A stretch of DNA of 10,004 bases from contig DMNL01000118.1 in NCBI GenBank assembly GCA_003452735.1, positions 1 through 10,004 of the forward strand, read 5' to 3'. The DNA is from Spirochaetaceae bacterium. Its GTDB lineage: Bacteria; Spirochaetota; Spirochaetia; Treponematales; Rectinemataceae. Of the stretch, positions 1-7,688 are shown in pieces (position 1 is the first letter of the stretch; each line of letters starts with the position of its first letter). The notes under the pieces were generated by a model that was not told the origin of the DNA, ran no database searches, and saw only the letters and a list, made by a program, of their open reading frames with translations. The position numbers and the translations under genes were made by a program.

Positions 1-2424
1 CTTGTAAAGAATATCGATATTTTGGCTAGAGGGACGGAGAGCGCTGTACCTGCGCCCTTCCAAAAGCATTCACATGCACAGGTGCTTATTCACAACCACC
101 CCTCCGGCATGCTTTTCCCTTCGGATGCAGATATTGTGGTAGCAGCCGAAGCAGGGGCTGAAGGCATTGGTAGCTATATTGTCGACAATGAAGTCGAACA
201 TGTACTCGTTGTCGCTGAACCAGTCAAACCCAAGACAATTCGTCCTTTAGATGCAGACGAAATCGCGGCTGTGCTCGATTCCTCTGGAAAGCTATCGCAT
301 ATCATGCCCGAATTCGAGCCACGGCTCTCACAGGTAGAAATGGCTCACGACGTCGCGGAGATCATCTCGGATGGAGGGATTCTTGTTGCTGAAGCTGGTA
401 CAGGTGTAGGGAAATCTTTTGCCTATCTTATACCGGCTCTAGCCTGGGCAATTGGAAACAGCGAACGCGTAGTGGTATCAACGGCTACTATCAATCTCCA
501 ACAGCAAATATATAAGAAGGATTTTCCTCTAGTGAGCTCCTTGTTCAAAAAGCAAGCAAAGGCAGTGATTGTCAAAGGGCGAGGAAATTATCTATGCAAA
601 CGCAGACTATATGAAGCGATCGAGGAAGATGCTCTTTTTTCCGATTCTTCGATAAAACTCAGAGAGATCCTCGAGTGGGACAACGGAGGAGGAAGTGGCG
701 ACAAGTCAGACCTTGCTCTGCCAGATGATGATCCTATATGGAGCCGTGTGTGCTCCGAAAGCGATTATTGTCTGTCCTTGCATTGCCCTTATCACGACAA
801 ATGCCATGTAATTCATGTAAGGCTAGAAGCGGCGAGCGCACAGCTCATCATAGTCAATCATCATGTCTTGCTTGCTGACTTGGAGGCAAAACGAACTCGA
901 GAAGGAAGCATCAATACGGTTTTGCCTTCATATCAGGCGCTTGTGATAGACGAGGCGCACGCACTCGAAGCAAGCGCAACAAGTCTATTTTCTGAGACTT
1001 TTTCAAAGAGGTCCATCCAAAGGCTGCTCTCAAGACTTTCAAGACGTAAGAAGCGGCTTCAAGTTGGGATATTAGCTTCAATCTCAAAATTGGGCGATAT
1101 TCCTTCAAGCCTGATTGACACTGCTCGTCTTCAAATCGAGAAAGCTGAATCATCGGTCGATTCTTTCAACGCTATCGCTTGCACTTGCTTTTCGGAAAAA
1201 GAATCGAGCATCCTTGTAAAAAATTTATCTGGCATTAATCGCACCATGTTCCTGTCGACTCTGCAGAACCTCGAGAAAGAGATCGCCTTGCTAGTCACGC
1301 GCCTTGGAGAAATCTCCGAAGCAATTGCTTTGGAACTGGAAGACGAAGAAAGTGTGATAGAACTCAGGATTACACTCCGGTCTCTAGAAGAGACGGCAGC
1401 TTTATTGGCGCGATTCATCAACCCTGAAGCTGAGCCAAGCTCTATATTTTGGCTCCAAGTCGATAATAAGAATCCTAAAGAACCTATGGTGATATGCAGC
1501 GCCACTCCTCTAGAAGTGGCTCCCCTACTTTCAGAACGACTTTTCAGCAAGATTCGCAGCTGCATTTGCACAAGCGCAACTCTTACGATAAATGGTTCCT
1601 TTCAATGGTGGCGGAGCCGAGTGGGATTATTGGGAACTGGAATATCAGGGGATAGATCGTCGGCACTCGAACTACCGGACAAAAAGTTGAAGCATCGACA
1701 ACCAAGCCTGACCTTAGAAGAAGACTCTACGAAAAACCTCCGAGTTCTGCAAAAAAATTATCCTTCGCCTTTCCCCTATTCCAAGAATGCAATGCTCGCC
1801 ATCGACACCGAAGCTCCGTCGCCAGATAGTGCTGAATTCCAGACTTACCTAAACACAGCGGTAGCGAAACTGCTTAAGGCTTCACGTGGACGCGCACTGG
1901 TGCTTTTTACAAGTCATAAGGCGCTTCGCGACACATATGATGCTGTCTCTCCACTATTGGAGAAAGAAGGCATATTAGCCCTTAGACAGGGGCAGAAAGA
2001 TAGATATTCCTTGCTTCGAACCTTTGTAAATGACATTTCCAGCGTCCTTTTTGCGACAGAATCCTTCTGGGAAGGTGTGGATGCGCCGGGCGAAACTCTT
2101 TCCTTGGTCATTATCACTAAACTTCCGTTTCGCGTGCCAACCGACCCTATCCAATCCTCGAGGGCTGCTGCCATCGATGCTCGCGGCGGAAATTCCTTTG
2201 CGGAGATGAGCATTCCTGAGGCTGTAATTCTCTTTAAGCAAGGTTTTGGACGACTTATACGTCACTCGCAGGATCGCGGGGTCGTTGCTGTCCTCGATGT
2301 TCGCATCTTGAAAAAGGCTTATGGAAGTCTTTTTATCTCAAGCCTTCCTAGATGTAGACTCGGGATGGGGGCTCTGGACTCTATTTGTCGAGATGTGGCA
2401 GAATTCCTTGATAATGAAAGGTAA
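1..2424 (+). CDS. DinG/XPD-family Fe-S DNA helicase with N-terminal JAB/RadC-like segment (5' partial)
   Basis: Probable ATP-dependent 5'-3' DNA helicase of superfamily 2, acting in DNA repair or in resolving R-loops and similar structures. The frame is open to the left edge, so the start is not visible; residues here count from the TTG at 22. Residues 24-37 (HNHPSGMLFPSDAD) form a JAMM metal site, H-x-H-x7-S-x2-D, in the exact RadC style. The helicase follows: Walker A GTGVGKS (126-132), DEAH box (310-313), SAT-type motif (517-520), motif V around ATESFWEGVD (678-687) and motif VI QGFGRLIR (740-747). C192, C250, C255 and C261 match the 4Fe-4S cysteines of DinG, including the 5- and 6-residue spacing of the last three. 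Many Firmicute DinG proteins carry a DnaQ-like exonuclease in this N-terminal position; here a JAB segment takes it. Helicase family is near certain; the physiological role is inferred. Confidence 0.93.
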   Translation, partial: LVKNIDILARGTESAVPAPFQKHSHAQVLIHNHPSGMLFPSDADIVVAAEAGAEGIGSYIVDNEVEHVLVVAEPVKPKTIRPLDADEIAAVLDSSGKLSHIMPEFEPRLSQVEMAHDVAEIISDGGILVAEAGTGVGKSFAYLIPALAWAIGNSERVVVSTATINLQQQIYKKDFPLVSSLFKKQAKAVIVKGRGNYLCKRRLYEAIEEDALFSDSSIKLREILEWDNGGGSGDKSDLALPDDDPIWSRVCSESDYCLSLHCPYHDKCHVIHVRLEAASAQLIIVNHHVLLADLEAKRTREGSINTVLPSYQALVIDEAHALEASATSLFSETFSKRSIQRLLSRLSRRKKRLQVGILASISKLGDIPSSLIDTARLQIEKAESSVDSFNAIACTCFSEKESSILVKNLSGINRTMFLSTLQNLEKEIALLVTRLGEISEAIALELEDEESVIELRITLRSLEETAALLARFINPEAEPSSIFWLQVDNKNPKEPMVICSATPLEVAPLLSERLFSKIRSCICTSATLTINGSFQWWRSRVGLLGTGISGDRSSALELPDKKLKHRQPSLTLEEDSTKNLRVLQKNYPSPFPYSKNAMLAIDTEAPSPDSAEFQTYLNTAVAKLLKASRGRALVLFTSHKALRDTYDAVSPLLEKEGILALRQGQKDRYSLLRTFVNDISSVLFATESFWEGVDAPGETLSLVIITKLPFRVPTDPIQSSRAAAIDARGGNSFAEMSIPEAVILFKQGFGRLIRHSQDRGVVAVLDVRILKKAYGSLFISSLPRCRLGMGALDSICRDVAEFLDNER

Positions 2425-2432
2425 TTGATCTT

Positions 2433-3686
2433 ATGGACGAAAAGAACAATTCGATCTATACCGAACGGCGAACTCCACCCTGCCTTAGCTTGCTAAAAAA
2501 CTCTGCCCAACAATATGCATGGGGTGATACTAAAGGGATTATACCCTTTGTGGAAGCAGAGCTGCGACCAGGCTATCCTATTGGAGAGGTCTGGATGGGA
2601 AGTCACGAAAGAGCGCCATCTAAGATTATTCTCGATGATTCGGAATTTGCTCTCGATACGCTGATAAAACAAGATTCTGCTCACTGGCTTGGAGATCATA
2701 TTTCTAAAAAATATAATGAATTGCCTTTTCTCTTCAAGGTGCTCGCTGCAGCTTCTCCTCTTTCCCTTCAAGTTCACCCAAACCTTGAACAAGCAAAAAT
2801 AGGATTTGCAAAAGAAGAATCGGCTGGTATTGGCCGATTGGCTCCAGAGCGGACATTCAAAGACCCCCACCATAAACCGGAGCTGGCCGTAGCACTTACA
2901 TCATTTCAAGCCATGGCAGGATTTCGCTCGATATATGAAATATGCTCTCTTTTGGGTCACTCGCTTTGCGATTCTCTCGAATTTAAAGGAAAGGATAAAA
3001 GTGAACTCCGTAGCCTAATAAAGCGACTCTTTTGTGTTAGAGGCGAGGAATATCTAGCATTAGAGACTGAATTGCATGCTCGAGCCGAACAGCTCCTTCA
3101 TTCGGAACAAAAGACAGCTCGAGATGCTGCACATTGGGTATTAGAGCTACAATCTCGCTATCCGGGTGATCCAGGGCAGTTCGCTCCCCTTTTTCTCGAT
3201 CTGTTGCAGCTTGAGCCCGGTCAAGGTCTATTCGTACCCGCTGGTGTGATTCACTCTTATCTAAAAGGCAGCATTCTTGAGATCATGGCTTGCTCCGACA
3301 ATGTCATAAGGGCAGGCCTAACTGTCAAGCATATCGATGTAGATCTTCTATGTAATATTGTCGACCTGGAAACGAAACCTCTCTTGATTCTACCCGAATA
3401 TCAACGATTCGATTGGGGAACCCATGCCATCTACAAGACCCCAGCTAAAGAATTTCGACTCGAATCCATCGAGGTCAACTCCAGCGCCTCCTCTTCTTCG
3501 ATAACCATTACATCTGGGGGACCAAAGATCTTTCTATGTACCAAAGGAAGCTTTCGACTTCATAATGGAGAACAACTAGAATTGCCAGCTCGCAAATCAT
3601 GCTTTGCCGCTGGATCCTGCGGACAGCTCGAACTAAAAGGAGAAGGCAAACTTTGGATTGCTGCTGTTGGCGAGATAGACACATGA
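2433..3686 (+). CDS. manA: Mannose-6-phosphate isomerase, type I (class I)
   Basis: Zinc enzyme that interconverts mannose 6-phosphate and fructose 6-phosphate in the cytoplasm, linking mannose use or GDP-mannose synthesis to glycolysis. The 417 residues are a little longer than the roughly 390 of E. coli ManA. All four zinc ligands are visible: Q113 and H115 in SLQVHP, E150 in HHKPE, and H274 in VPAGVIHSY. The segment SDNVIRAGLT (288-297) contains the active-site arginine region. The family-typical start (QQYAWG) lies at 26-31, so there are about 15 extra N-terminal residues. I kept the ATG at 2433 because a GAAAGG sequence at 2416-2421 precedes it, although the 11-base spacing is long, and no later start has a better site. 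The gene begins 8 bases after the helicase stop, suggesting co-transcription. No sugar transport or glycosylation gene is adjacent. Confidence 0.95.
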   Translation: MDEKNNSIYTERRTPPCLSLLKNSAQQYAWGDTKGIIPFVEAELRPGYPIGEVWMGSHERAPSKIILDDSEFALDTLIKQDSAHWLGDHISKKYNELPFLFKVLAAASPLSLQVHPNLEQAKIGFAKEESAGIGRLAPERTFKDPHHKPELAVALTSFQAMAGFRSIYEICSLLGHSLCDSLEFKGKDKSELRSLIKRLFCVRGEEYLALETELHARAEQLLHSEQKTARDAAHWVLELQSRYPGDPGQFAPLFLDLLQLEPGQGLFVPAGVIHSYLKGSILEIMACSDNVIRAGLTVKHIDVDLLCNIVDLETKPLLILPEYQRFDWGTHAIYKTPAKEFRLESIEVNSSASSSSITITSGGPKIFLCTKGSFRLHNGEQLELPARKSCFAAGSCGQLELKGEGKLWIAAVGEIDT

Positions 3687-4243
3687 GTGCAGCTTCGCAA
3701 AAAGATCCCTTGAACTCGTCCTCCAACTCTAGGGCTAATGAGTCTGATTTCACACTGACTATATGGGTGGATGCCGATTCTCTCCCAAAAGATATCAGGC
3801 CAATGCTAATAAGAAGGGCTAAAACAAAGAGAAATTACGATGGTATTTCAATCTTGGTGCGCTTTGTGGCAAGCCGAAATCTTCCAGAAATTCCTAGAGA
3901 TTATCTCATCCTTGTCGAGCCTGGAGATGGAGCCGCCGATTTCTACATTGAAGCTCATGCAGAACAAAATGATATAGCCATAACCCGAGACATTCCTCTT
4001 GCAGAGCGCCTGCTGGCGCATTCTGTTCATACCATGAACGATCGCGGTGATATTTTTACTTTTGAAAATATAGGCGAGCGACGCTCTCTTCGAGATGCTC
4101 TTGCATATATGCGAGATTCGGGAATTGCTCCTCCTAGTCCCAAAGGCAATTTAAGAAAACCCTCCTATATGAAGCGCTTTGCGGATGCCCTCGAAAAGCT
4201 CATAGTCCAAGCTGTGAGACAAAAAGCTGCACCAAAAAAATAG
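3683..4243 (+). CDS. YaiI/YqxD family protein (DUF188, UPF0178)
   Basis: Protein of 186 residues belonging to the DUF188 family, whose biochemical role is not established; the fold has been compared with PIN-type nucleases because of conserved acidic residues. Visible family marks are WVDAD (28-32), EPGDGAADFYIE (79-90), NDIAITRDIPLAERLL (96-111), the RGDIFTFENI segment (121-130) and a C-terminal SYMKRFADALEKLI (161-174). Candidate acidic site residues are D30, D32, D82, D86, D97 and D103. The frame is open further upstream to 3599, but the ATG at 3683 is preferred because it overlaps the manA stop as ATGA, has a weak GGCGAG at 3669-3674, and starts close to the conserved domain. About 25 Ser/Asn-rich residues precede the domain, making it longer than the usual roughly 150. 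Expression is probably coupled to manA translation. Confidence 0.92.
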   Translation: MSAASQKDPLNSSSNSRANESDFTLTIWVDADSLPKDIRPMLIRRAKTKRNYDGISILVRFVASRNLPEIPRDYLILVEPGDGAADFYIEAHAEQNDIAITRDIPLAERLLAHSVHTMNDRGDIFTFENIGERRSLRDALAYMRDSGIAPPSPKGNLRKPSYMKRFADALEKLIVQAVRQKAAPKK

Positions 4244-4252
4244 GCTAATGCT

Positions 4253-5254
4253 TTAAAACTCAGAAGTCCCTGGAGTCGATGATTTATCTGTTTTCATTTG
4301 ATTCGTAGTCTCTTTCAAAGTATCAACCTGTAGAGCGGGTTCCGCAGTCTCTGTTGAGGACGGCGCTGAAGATGTATCCTCGGATAATCCTTCAGAATTC
4401 GGAGAGATGCCCTGTTCTGCTGTAACATCTTCCTCAGCATCGGGTATCTCAGATATGTCGACAGAGGGTTCTATTCCGGATGGCGGCGGTGTCTCGACCG
4501 AGATAGCCGCTACAGGTACGGCAGCCACATATCGAGCAACAAGATAGGCATATCTCTGCCTCAAGATCAACGAGCGATAGAGGGTATCGGGTGTATATTT
4601 TATGGGAGAAGAAAGAAGAGCTATAAGACGAGCTGCCTGATCTCGATCGATACTTGCCACACCTTTGCCATAATAGACTCGAGAAGCACGCTCTATTCCA
4701 AAGATCCCTTTGCCCCATTCTGCATAACCAAAATAGAGTTCGAGAATACGATCTTTGGAGAGAATGAGTTCTAGCTCCAGCGCCGTTATGGCTTCGAAAT
4801 ACTTGCGGACATAACTCTTAGTAGGTAAAAGAAAAAGTGTGCGCGCGACCTGCATGGTAATCGTGCTTCCACCATACATCGGTTTGCCCACTTTTTCATT
4901 GAGCTCTCGTGCTCTTTTGATGGCCTCTATGTCAATGCCGTGATGTTCGTAGAATTTGCCATCTTCTACCGAGATTAGCATCCTCCTAACATACAAAGGG
5001 ATCTGTGAAGTCTTTAGGGGAATGGGCTTTTGCACTTTCCAATGACTTACAGTCGAACGATATAGCATAAGCACTGTTGTAGGAGGATTAGCGAACTTAT
5101 ATGTAAATATGAGGGCGCTCGTCAGCCCTATATAGACTAGGTGTACAATGAGTATTGCTATTAAGGCTATTCGGATATCTTTCCAAATCAGCTTTCGAGC
5201 TTTGCGGTTTTTCGTTCCCTTCGGTAATTCTGACGACTGCGATTCAGGCTTCAT
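4253..5254 (-). CDS. mtgA: Monofunctional peptidoglycan glycosyltransferase (GT51) with acidic C-terminal tail
   Basis: Membrane-anchored enzyme that polymerises lipid II into glycan strands outside the cytoplasmic membrane. Residues 1-27 are basic and cytoplasmic, about 28-51 form one transmembrane helix, and the GT51 domain spans roughly 75-240. Its motifs are in order: SVEDGKFYEHHG (95-106) with catalytic E97, GGSTITMQ (128-135), RKYFE (150-154) with the second glutamate E154, and LSKDRILELYF (165-175) followed by GIFGIERASRVYYGK (183-197). There is no penicillin-binding transpeptidase domain. Residues 251-333 form a low-complexity tail rich in Pro, Ser, Thr and Glu, with 12 Glu and 6 Asp against 3 Lys and no Arg, which is not part of the usual family. 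The gene follows the oxidoreductase gamma subunit by 17 bases, but no Shine-Dalgarno sequence precedes its ATG and no other reasonable start is seen. Function is secure; the tail's role is unknown. Confidence 0.92.
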   Translation of the reverse strand: MKPESQSSELPKGTKNRKARKLIWKDIRIALIAILIVHLVYIGLTSALIFTYKFANPPTTVLMLYRSTVSHWKVQKPIPLKTSQIPLYVRRMLISVEDGKFYEHHGIDIEAIKRARELNEKVGKPMYGGSTITMQVARTLFLLPTKSYVRKYFEAITALELELILSKDRILELYFGYAEWGKGIFGIERASRVYYGKGVASIDRDQAARLIALLSSPIKYTPDTLYRSLILRQRYAYLVARYVAAVPVAAISVETPPPSGIEPSVDISEIPDAEEDVTAEQGISPNSEGLSEDTSSAPSSTETAEPALQVDTLKETTNQMKTDKSSTPGTSEF

Positions 5255-5265
5255 AAGGTGAGAGC

Positions 5266-5274
5266 ATTATATCA
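5266..5274 (-). promoter_or_regulatory. Possible extended -10 promoter for mtgA
   Basis: On the minus strand these bases read TGATATAAT, a perfect extended -10 element (TGn plus TATAAT). The TGA is also the stop codon of the gamma subunit gene. No good -35 hexamer lies at 16-18 bases, which extended -10 promoters often tolerate. Transcription would begin near 5259, about five bases before the mtgA ATG, giving a nearly leaderless message. This agrees with the missing Shine-Dalgarno sequence. A chance match in AT-rich sequence remains possible. Confidence 0.4.
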
Positions 5275-5808
5275 CGCTACTACCTTCTTTCCTTCCTCAA
5301 CTGCAGCAATATTGATCTCGATGAGCGAACGCTTATTCGAAGAGAAATAGCTTGGCAATATAGTGTCGAGGTCTTGAAGCTTAACGGCTCCTGTCACCTT
5401 ACTAAGGGCTCCCATCATTATCATGTTTGCAACACGGACATTGCCGAGCTTGAGCGCTATCTCGTTGCATGGAATATGATAGATTCTTGCATCAGGGCGC
5501 GCAGGATCTTTCTTGACGAGGCTGGAATTGACACATATGATTCCGCCTTCTTTACAAACCTTCTCTCCAATTTCCACGGAGTCCTGATTCATTATGACGA
5601 CTGAATCGGCAACGGTGACAATTGGACTTGTTATTTCGCTGTCCGAAACTATTACCGATGCGCGTGCAATACCGCCGCGCTTCTCTGCTCCATAGAAGGG
5701 GAAAAAGGTTACCTTGAGGCCCTCTTTCATTGCGCAATACACCCAAAGCTGCCCCATCGAAATAATGCCCTGGCCACCGAAGCCGGTCATAAATGTTTTT
5801 TCGGTCAT
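5272..5808 (-). CDS. 2-oxoacid:ferredoxin oxidoreductase, gamma subunit
   Basis: Gamma (CoA-binding side) subunit of a four-part 2-oxoacid:ferredoxin oxidoreductase of the VOR/KOR type. In this family the subunit helps the oxidative transfer of the acyl group to CoA after the thiamine-bound decarboxylation step. The 178 residues match the usual length. The N-terminal GFGGQG (9-14) and GAEKRGGIARASV (40-52) are the family's characteristic motifs, and NVRVANMIMMGAL lies in the expected C-terminal half. AAGGAG at 5815-5820 lies 6 bases before the ATG. The gene begins 12 bases after the beta subunit stop, and it is last of the four subunit genes. Substrate choice cannot be read from this subunit alone. 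The equivalent genes are called korC or vorC-like in different organisms, so no symbol is assigned. Confidence 0.93.
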   Translation of the reverse strand: MTEKTFMTGFGGQGIISMGQLWVYCAMKEGLKVTFFPFYGAEKRGGIARASVIVSDSEITSPIVTVADSVVIMNQDSVEIGEKVCKEGGIICVNSSLVKKDPARPDARIYHIPCNEIALKLGNVRVANMIMMGALSKVTGAVKLQDLDTILPSYFSSNKRSLIEINIAAVEEGKKVVA

Positions 5809-5820
5809 GGAACGCTCCTT

Positions 5821-6594
5821 TCAATGCGCCTGCGCAGGGGCTGCAGCCGTGCTGAGAGTATCTTTGATTTCGCCTAGGGGATAGTAGGGAATCATATTTT
5901 TCTCGAGCCATTCGACAGACTCCACGGGATTCATCTGCCAGTTTGTTGGACACTGTGAGAGAATTTCAATCATCGTAAAGCCTTCGCCACGCATTTGAGC
6001 TTCGAAGGCCTTGCGAATGTACTTTTTTGTTCTTCTAATGTTCACCATATTGTTCACGGCGCCGCGAGCAAGGTATTTTGTCCCTTCGAGCGAAGCTAAG
6101 AGTTCGCATACCCGAATGGGATAGCCCATACCGGCATTTATAGGATCGCGGCCTTCTGGTGCCGTTGTAGCATGTTGACCAACAAGGGTTGTCGGAGCCA
6201 TCTGCCCTCCTGTCATACCATAGATCGCGTTGTTTACGAAGATTGTCGTGAATTTCTCGGCACGGTTAGCCGCATGGATTATTTCGGCTGTACCAATGGC
6301 CGCAAGGTCTCCATCGCCTTGATAGCAGATGACAAGATGATCAGGCAACATTCGCTTTATGCCCGTCGAAGCGGCAGGTGTTCGACCATGTGCGGGCTGA
6401 ACCGAGTCGAAATCGAAGTACATATCGGCATAAATAGAACAGCCAACCGGATTTGTTATAATCGCCCTAGTCTGCAATCCCATTTCATCTACGACCTCGG
6501 CGATGATTCTATGGATTACCCCATGACCACAGCCAGGGCAGTATTTTGTCTGTATCGACTTGAGGCTCTTTGGATGCTTATAAGCAATTTCCAT
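5821..6594 (-). CDS. 2-oxoacid:ferredoxin oxidoreductase, beta subunit (thiamine diphosphate-binding)
   Basis: Beta subunit carrying the thiamine diphosphate and magnesium site where the 2-oxoacid is decarboxylated. The cofactor motif is clear: QGDGDLAAIG (92-101) followed by FVNNAIYGMTGGQ (119-131), the GDG...NN pattern. Cysteines C19 and C22 in KYCPGCGHG (17-25), with C52 and C215, are placed as in other beta subunits that hold a 4Fe-4S cluster. The 257 residues are typical for the separate-subunit form. The start is supported by a very strong GGGGAGGA at 6602-6609, 7 bases before the ATG; the gene starts 15 bases after the alpha stop. Family assignment is firm. Whether the substrate is 2-oxoisovalerate, 2-oxoglutarate or another 2-oxoacid is inferred from the neighbours, not from this sequence. 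Confidence 0.95.
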   Translation of the reverse strand: MEIAYKHPKSLKSIQTKYCPGCGHGVIHRIIAEVVDEMGLQTRAIITNPVGCSIYADMYFDFDSVQPAHGRTPAASTGIKRMLPDHLVICYQGDGDLAAIGTAEIIHAANRAEKFTTIFVNNAIYGMTGGQMAPTTLVGQHATTAPEGRDPINAGMGYPIRVCELLASLEGTKYLARGAVNNMVNIRRTKKYIRKAFEAQMRGEGFTMIEILSQCPTNWQMNPVESVEWLEKNMIPYYPLGEIKDTLSTAAAPAQAH

Positions 6595-6609
6595 AATAAA
6601 TTCCTCCCC

Positions 6610-7677
6610 TCACTTGCCCGAAAGTCTTAGCGCTTCGGCGAAAACTTCTTCCTGACTGGGTATATTCCCGCCACAGCGCCCATAGAAGTACACAGGAGCT
6701 TTTCCGCTGACTGCGAGCCGCACGTCCTCGATCATCTGCCCCATGCTCATTTCAACACAAAGGAAACGTTTGCCTCGCTCTGCTAGTCTATAAAGCTGCT
6801 CATAAGGGAATGGCCAGAGTGTAATTGGTCGGAAAAGGCCAACCTTCATCCCCTTAGCCCGAGCTATTTGTAAAGCCCCATGGGAAACGCGCGCCGAAGT
6901 TCCATAAGCCACAAAGACTATATCGGCATCCTCGACTTCAATTTCCTCATAACGAATTAGTTCCTTTTTTATCTGTGCATAGCGTTCGAATCGCTTTCTA
7001 TTCATGGCTTCGAGCTCGTCGGGTATAAGATTTATGCTTGATATATGATTATAAGGCCTTGCCATCTCCACAGAGTGCCCAACAGCCCAAGATTTGCGCT
7101 GCAGATTGACTGGATCTATAGGCTCAGGGAGCACTACCCCCTCCATCATCTGACCAATTAGCCCATCCGCGAGGATAAGCACTGGCATGCGCCATTTCTC
7201 GGCGAGCCCGAAAGCCTCGTAAGTGAGATCCGCAGCTTCCTGCACACCCTTGGGAGCGAGGACTATCGTATAATAATCCCCATGCCCACCACCTCGCGTT
7301 GCTTGGAAATAATCGCCTTGAGCTGGCGATATACCGCCTAGACCAGGACCCGCACGCGCCACATTTATTACCACAGCCGGAAGGTCAGCACCGCAGAGAT
7401 AAGAAATGCCTTCTTGTTTGAGCGAAACACCTGGGCTCGAAGAGCTCGTCATTGCACGAGCGCCGGTCGAAGCAGCACCGTATACCATGTTGATCGCTGC
7501 AACTTCGGACTCAGCCTGAATAAACGTTCGGCCTCTTGCCAGCATGTGCCTAGCCATATAGGCGGTAAGTTCGTTCTGCGGGGTTATGGGATAACCAAAA
7601 TAAGCGCGGCACCCCGCTCGCACCGCCGCTTCGCCTATCGCTTCATTGCCTTTCATAAGGCGAATTTCTTCAGCCAT
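6610..7677 (-). CDS. vorB: 2-oxoacid:ferredoxin oxidoreductase, alpha subunit (VorB-like, 3-methyl-2-oxobutanoate type)
   Basis: Alpha subunit of the oxidoreductase that converts a 2-oxoacid and CoA to acyl-CoA, CO2 and reduced ferredoxin. GYPITPQNE (28-36) is the substrate and thiamine-proximal motif. AESEVAAINMVYGAA (55-69) and ARAGPGLGGISPAQGDYFQ (108-126) followed by GGGHGDYY are hallmarks of the roughly 350-residue alpha subunits usually named VorB. The C-terminal domain (about 240-355) contains the Rossmann-like region around IVFVAYGTSAR. GAGGGAG at 7684-7690 lies 6 bases before the ATG and overlaps the stop codon of the ferredoxin-like delta gene, so the two are probably translated together. 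The preference for branched-chain 2-oxoacids rests on remembered family resemblance plus the ptb-buk neighbours; a 2-oxoglutarate enzyme is the main alternative. Confidence 0.93.
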   Translation of the reverse strand: MAEEIRLMKGNEAIGEAAVRAGCRAYFGYPITPQNELTAYMARHMLARGRTFIQAESEVAAINMVYGAASTGARAMTSSSSPGVSLKQEGISYLCGADLPAVVINVARAGPGLGGISPAQGDYFQATRGGGHGDYYTIVLAPKGVQEAADLTYEAFGLAEKWRMPVLILADGLIGQMMEGVVLPEPIDPVNLQRKSWAVGHSVEMARPYNHISSINLIPDELEAMNRKRFERYAQIKKELIRYEEIEVEDADIVFVAYGTSARVSHGALQIARAKGMKVGLFRPITLWPFPYEQLYRLAERGKRFLCVEMSMGQMIEDVRLAVSGKAPVYFYGRCGGNIPSQEEVFAEALRLSGK

Positions 7678-7688
7678 ATCTTTCTCCC

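Noticed and set aside
1131..1571. 146-codon open frame on the minus strand
   Set aside because: It lies wholly antisense to the helicase gene, whose motifs are intact on the plus strand; its translation shows no recognisable domain.
3599..3682. Upstream extension of the DUF188 reading frame to an earlier ATG inside manA
   Set aside because: It would overlap manA by 88 bases, adds a Cys/Arg/Trp-rich peptide unlike the family, and the ATG at 3683 has the ATGA overlap typical of coupled genes.
4228..4260. Possible bidirectional terminator between the converging genes, using AAAGC/GCTTT and the A-run at 4234-4240
   Set aside because: The only complementary arms are five bases with a loop of more than 20 bases, too weak to call.
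5244..5267. Seven-codon minus-strand mini-frame (ATGCTC...TGA) overlapping the mtgA start, possibly a leader peptide
   Set aside because: It has no Shine-Dalgarno sequence, its ATG shares bases with the -10 box so it would lie upstream of the predicted RNA start, and short frames like this arise by chance.
5552..5953. 133-codon open frame on the minus strand in another frame
   Set aside because: It overlaps the well-supported beta and gamma subunit genes and includes their intergenic Shine-Dalgarno region; no family features.
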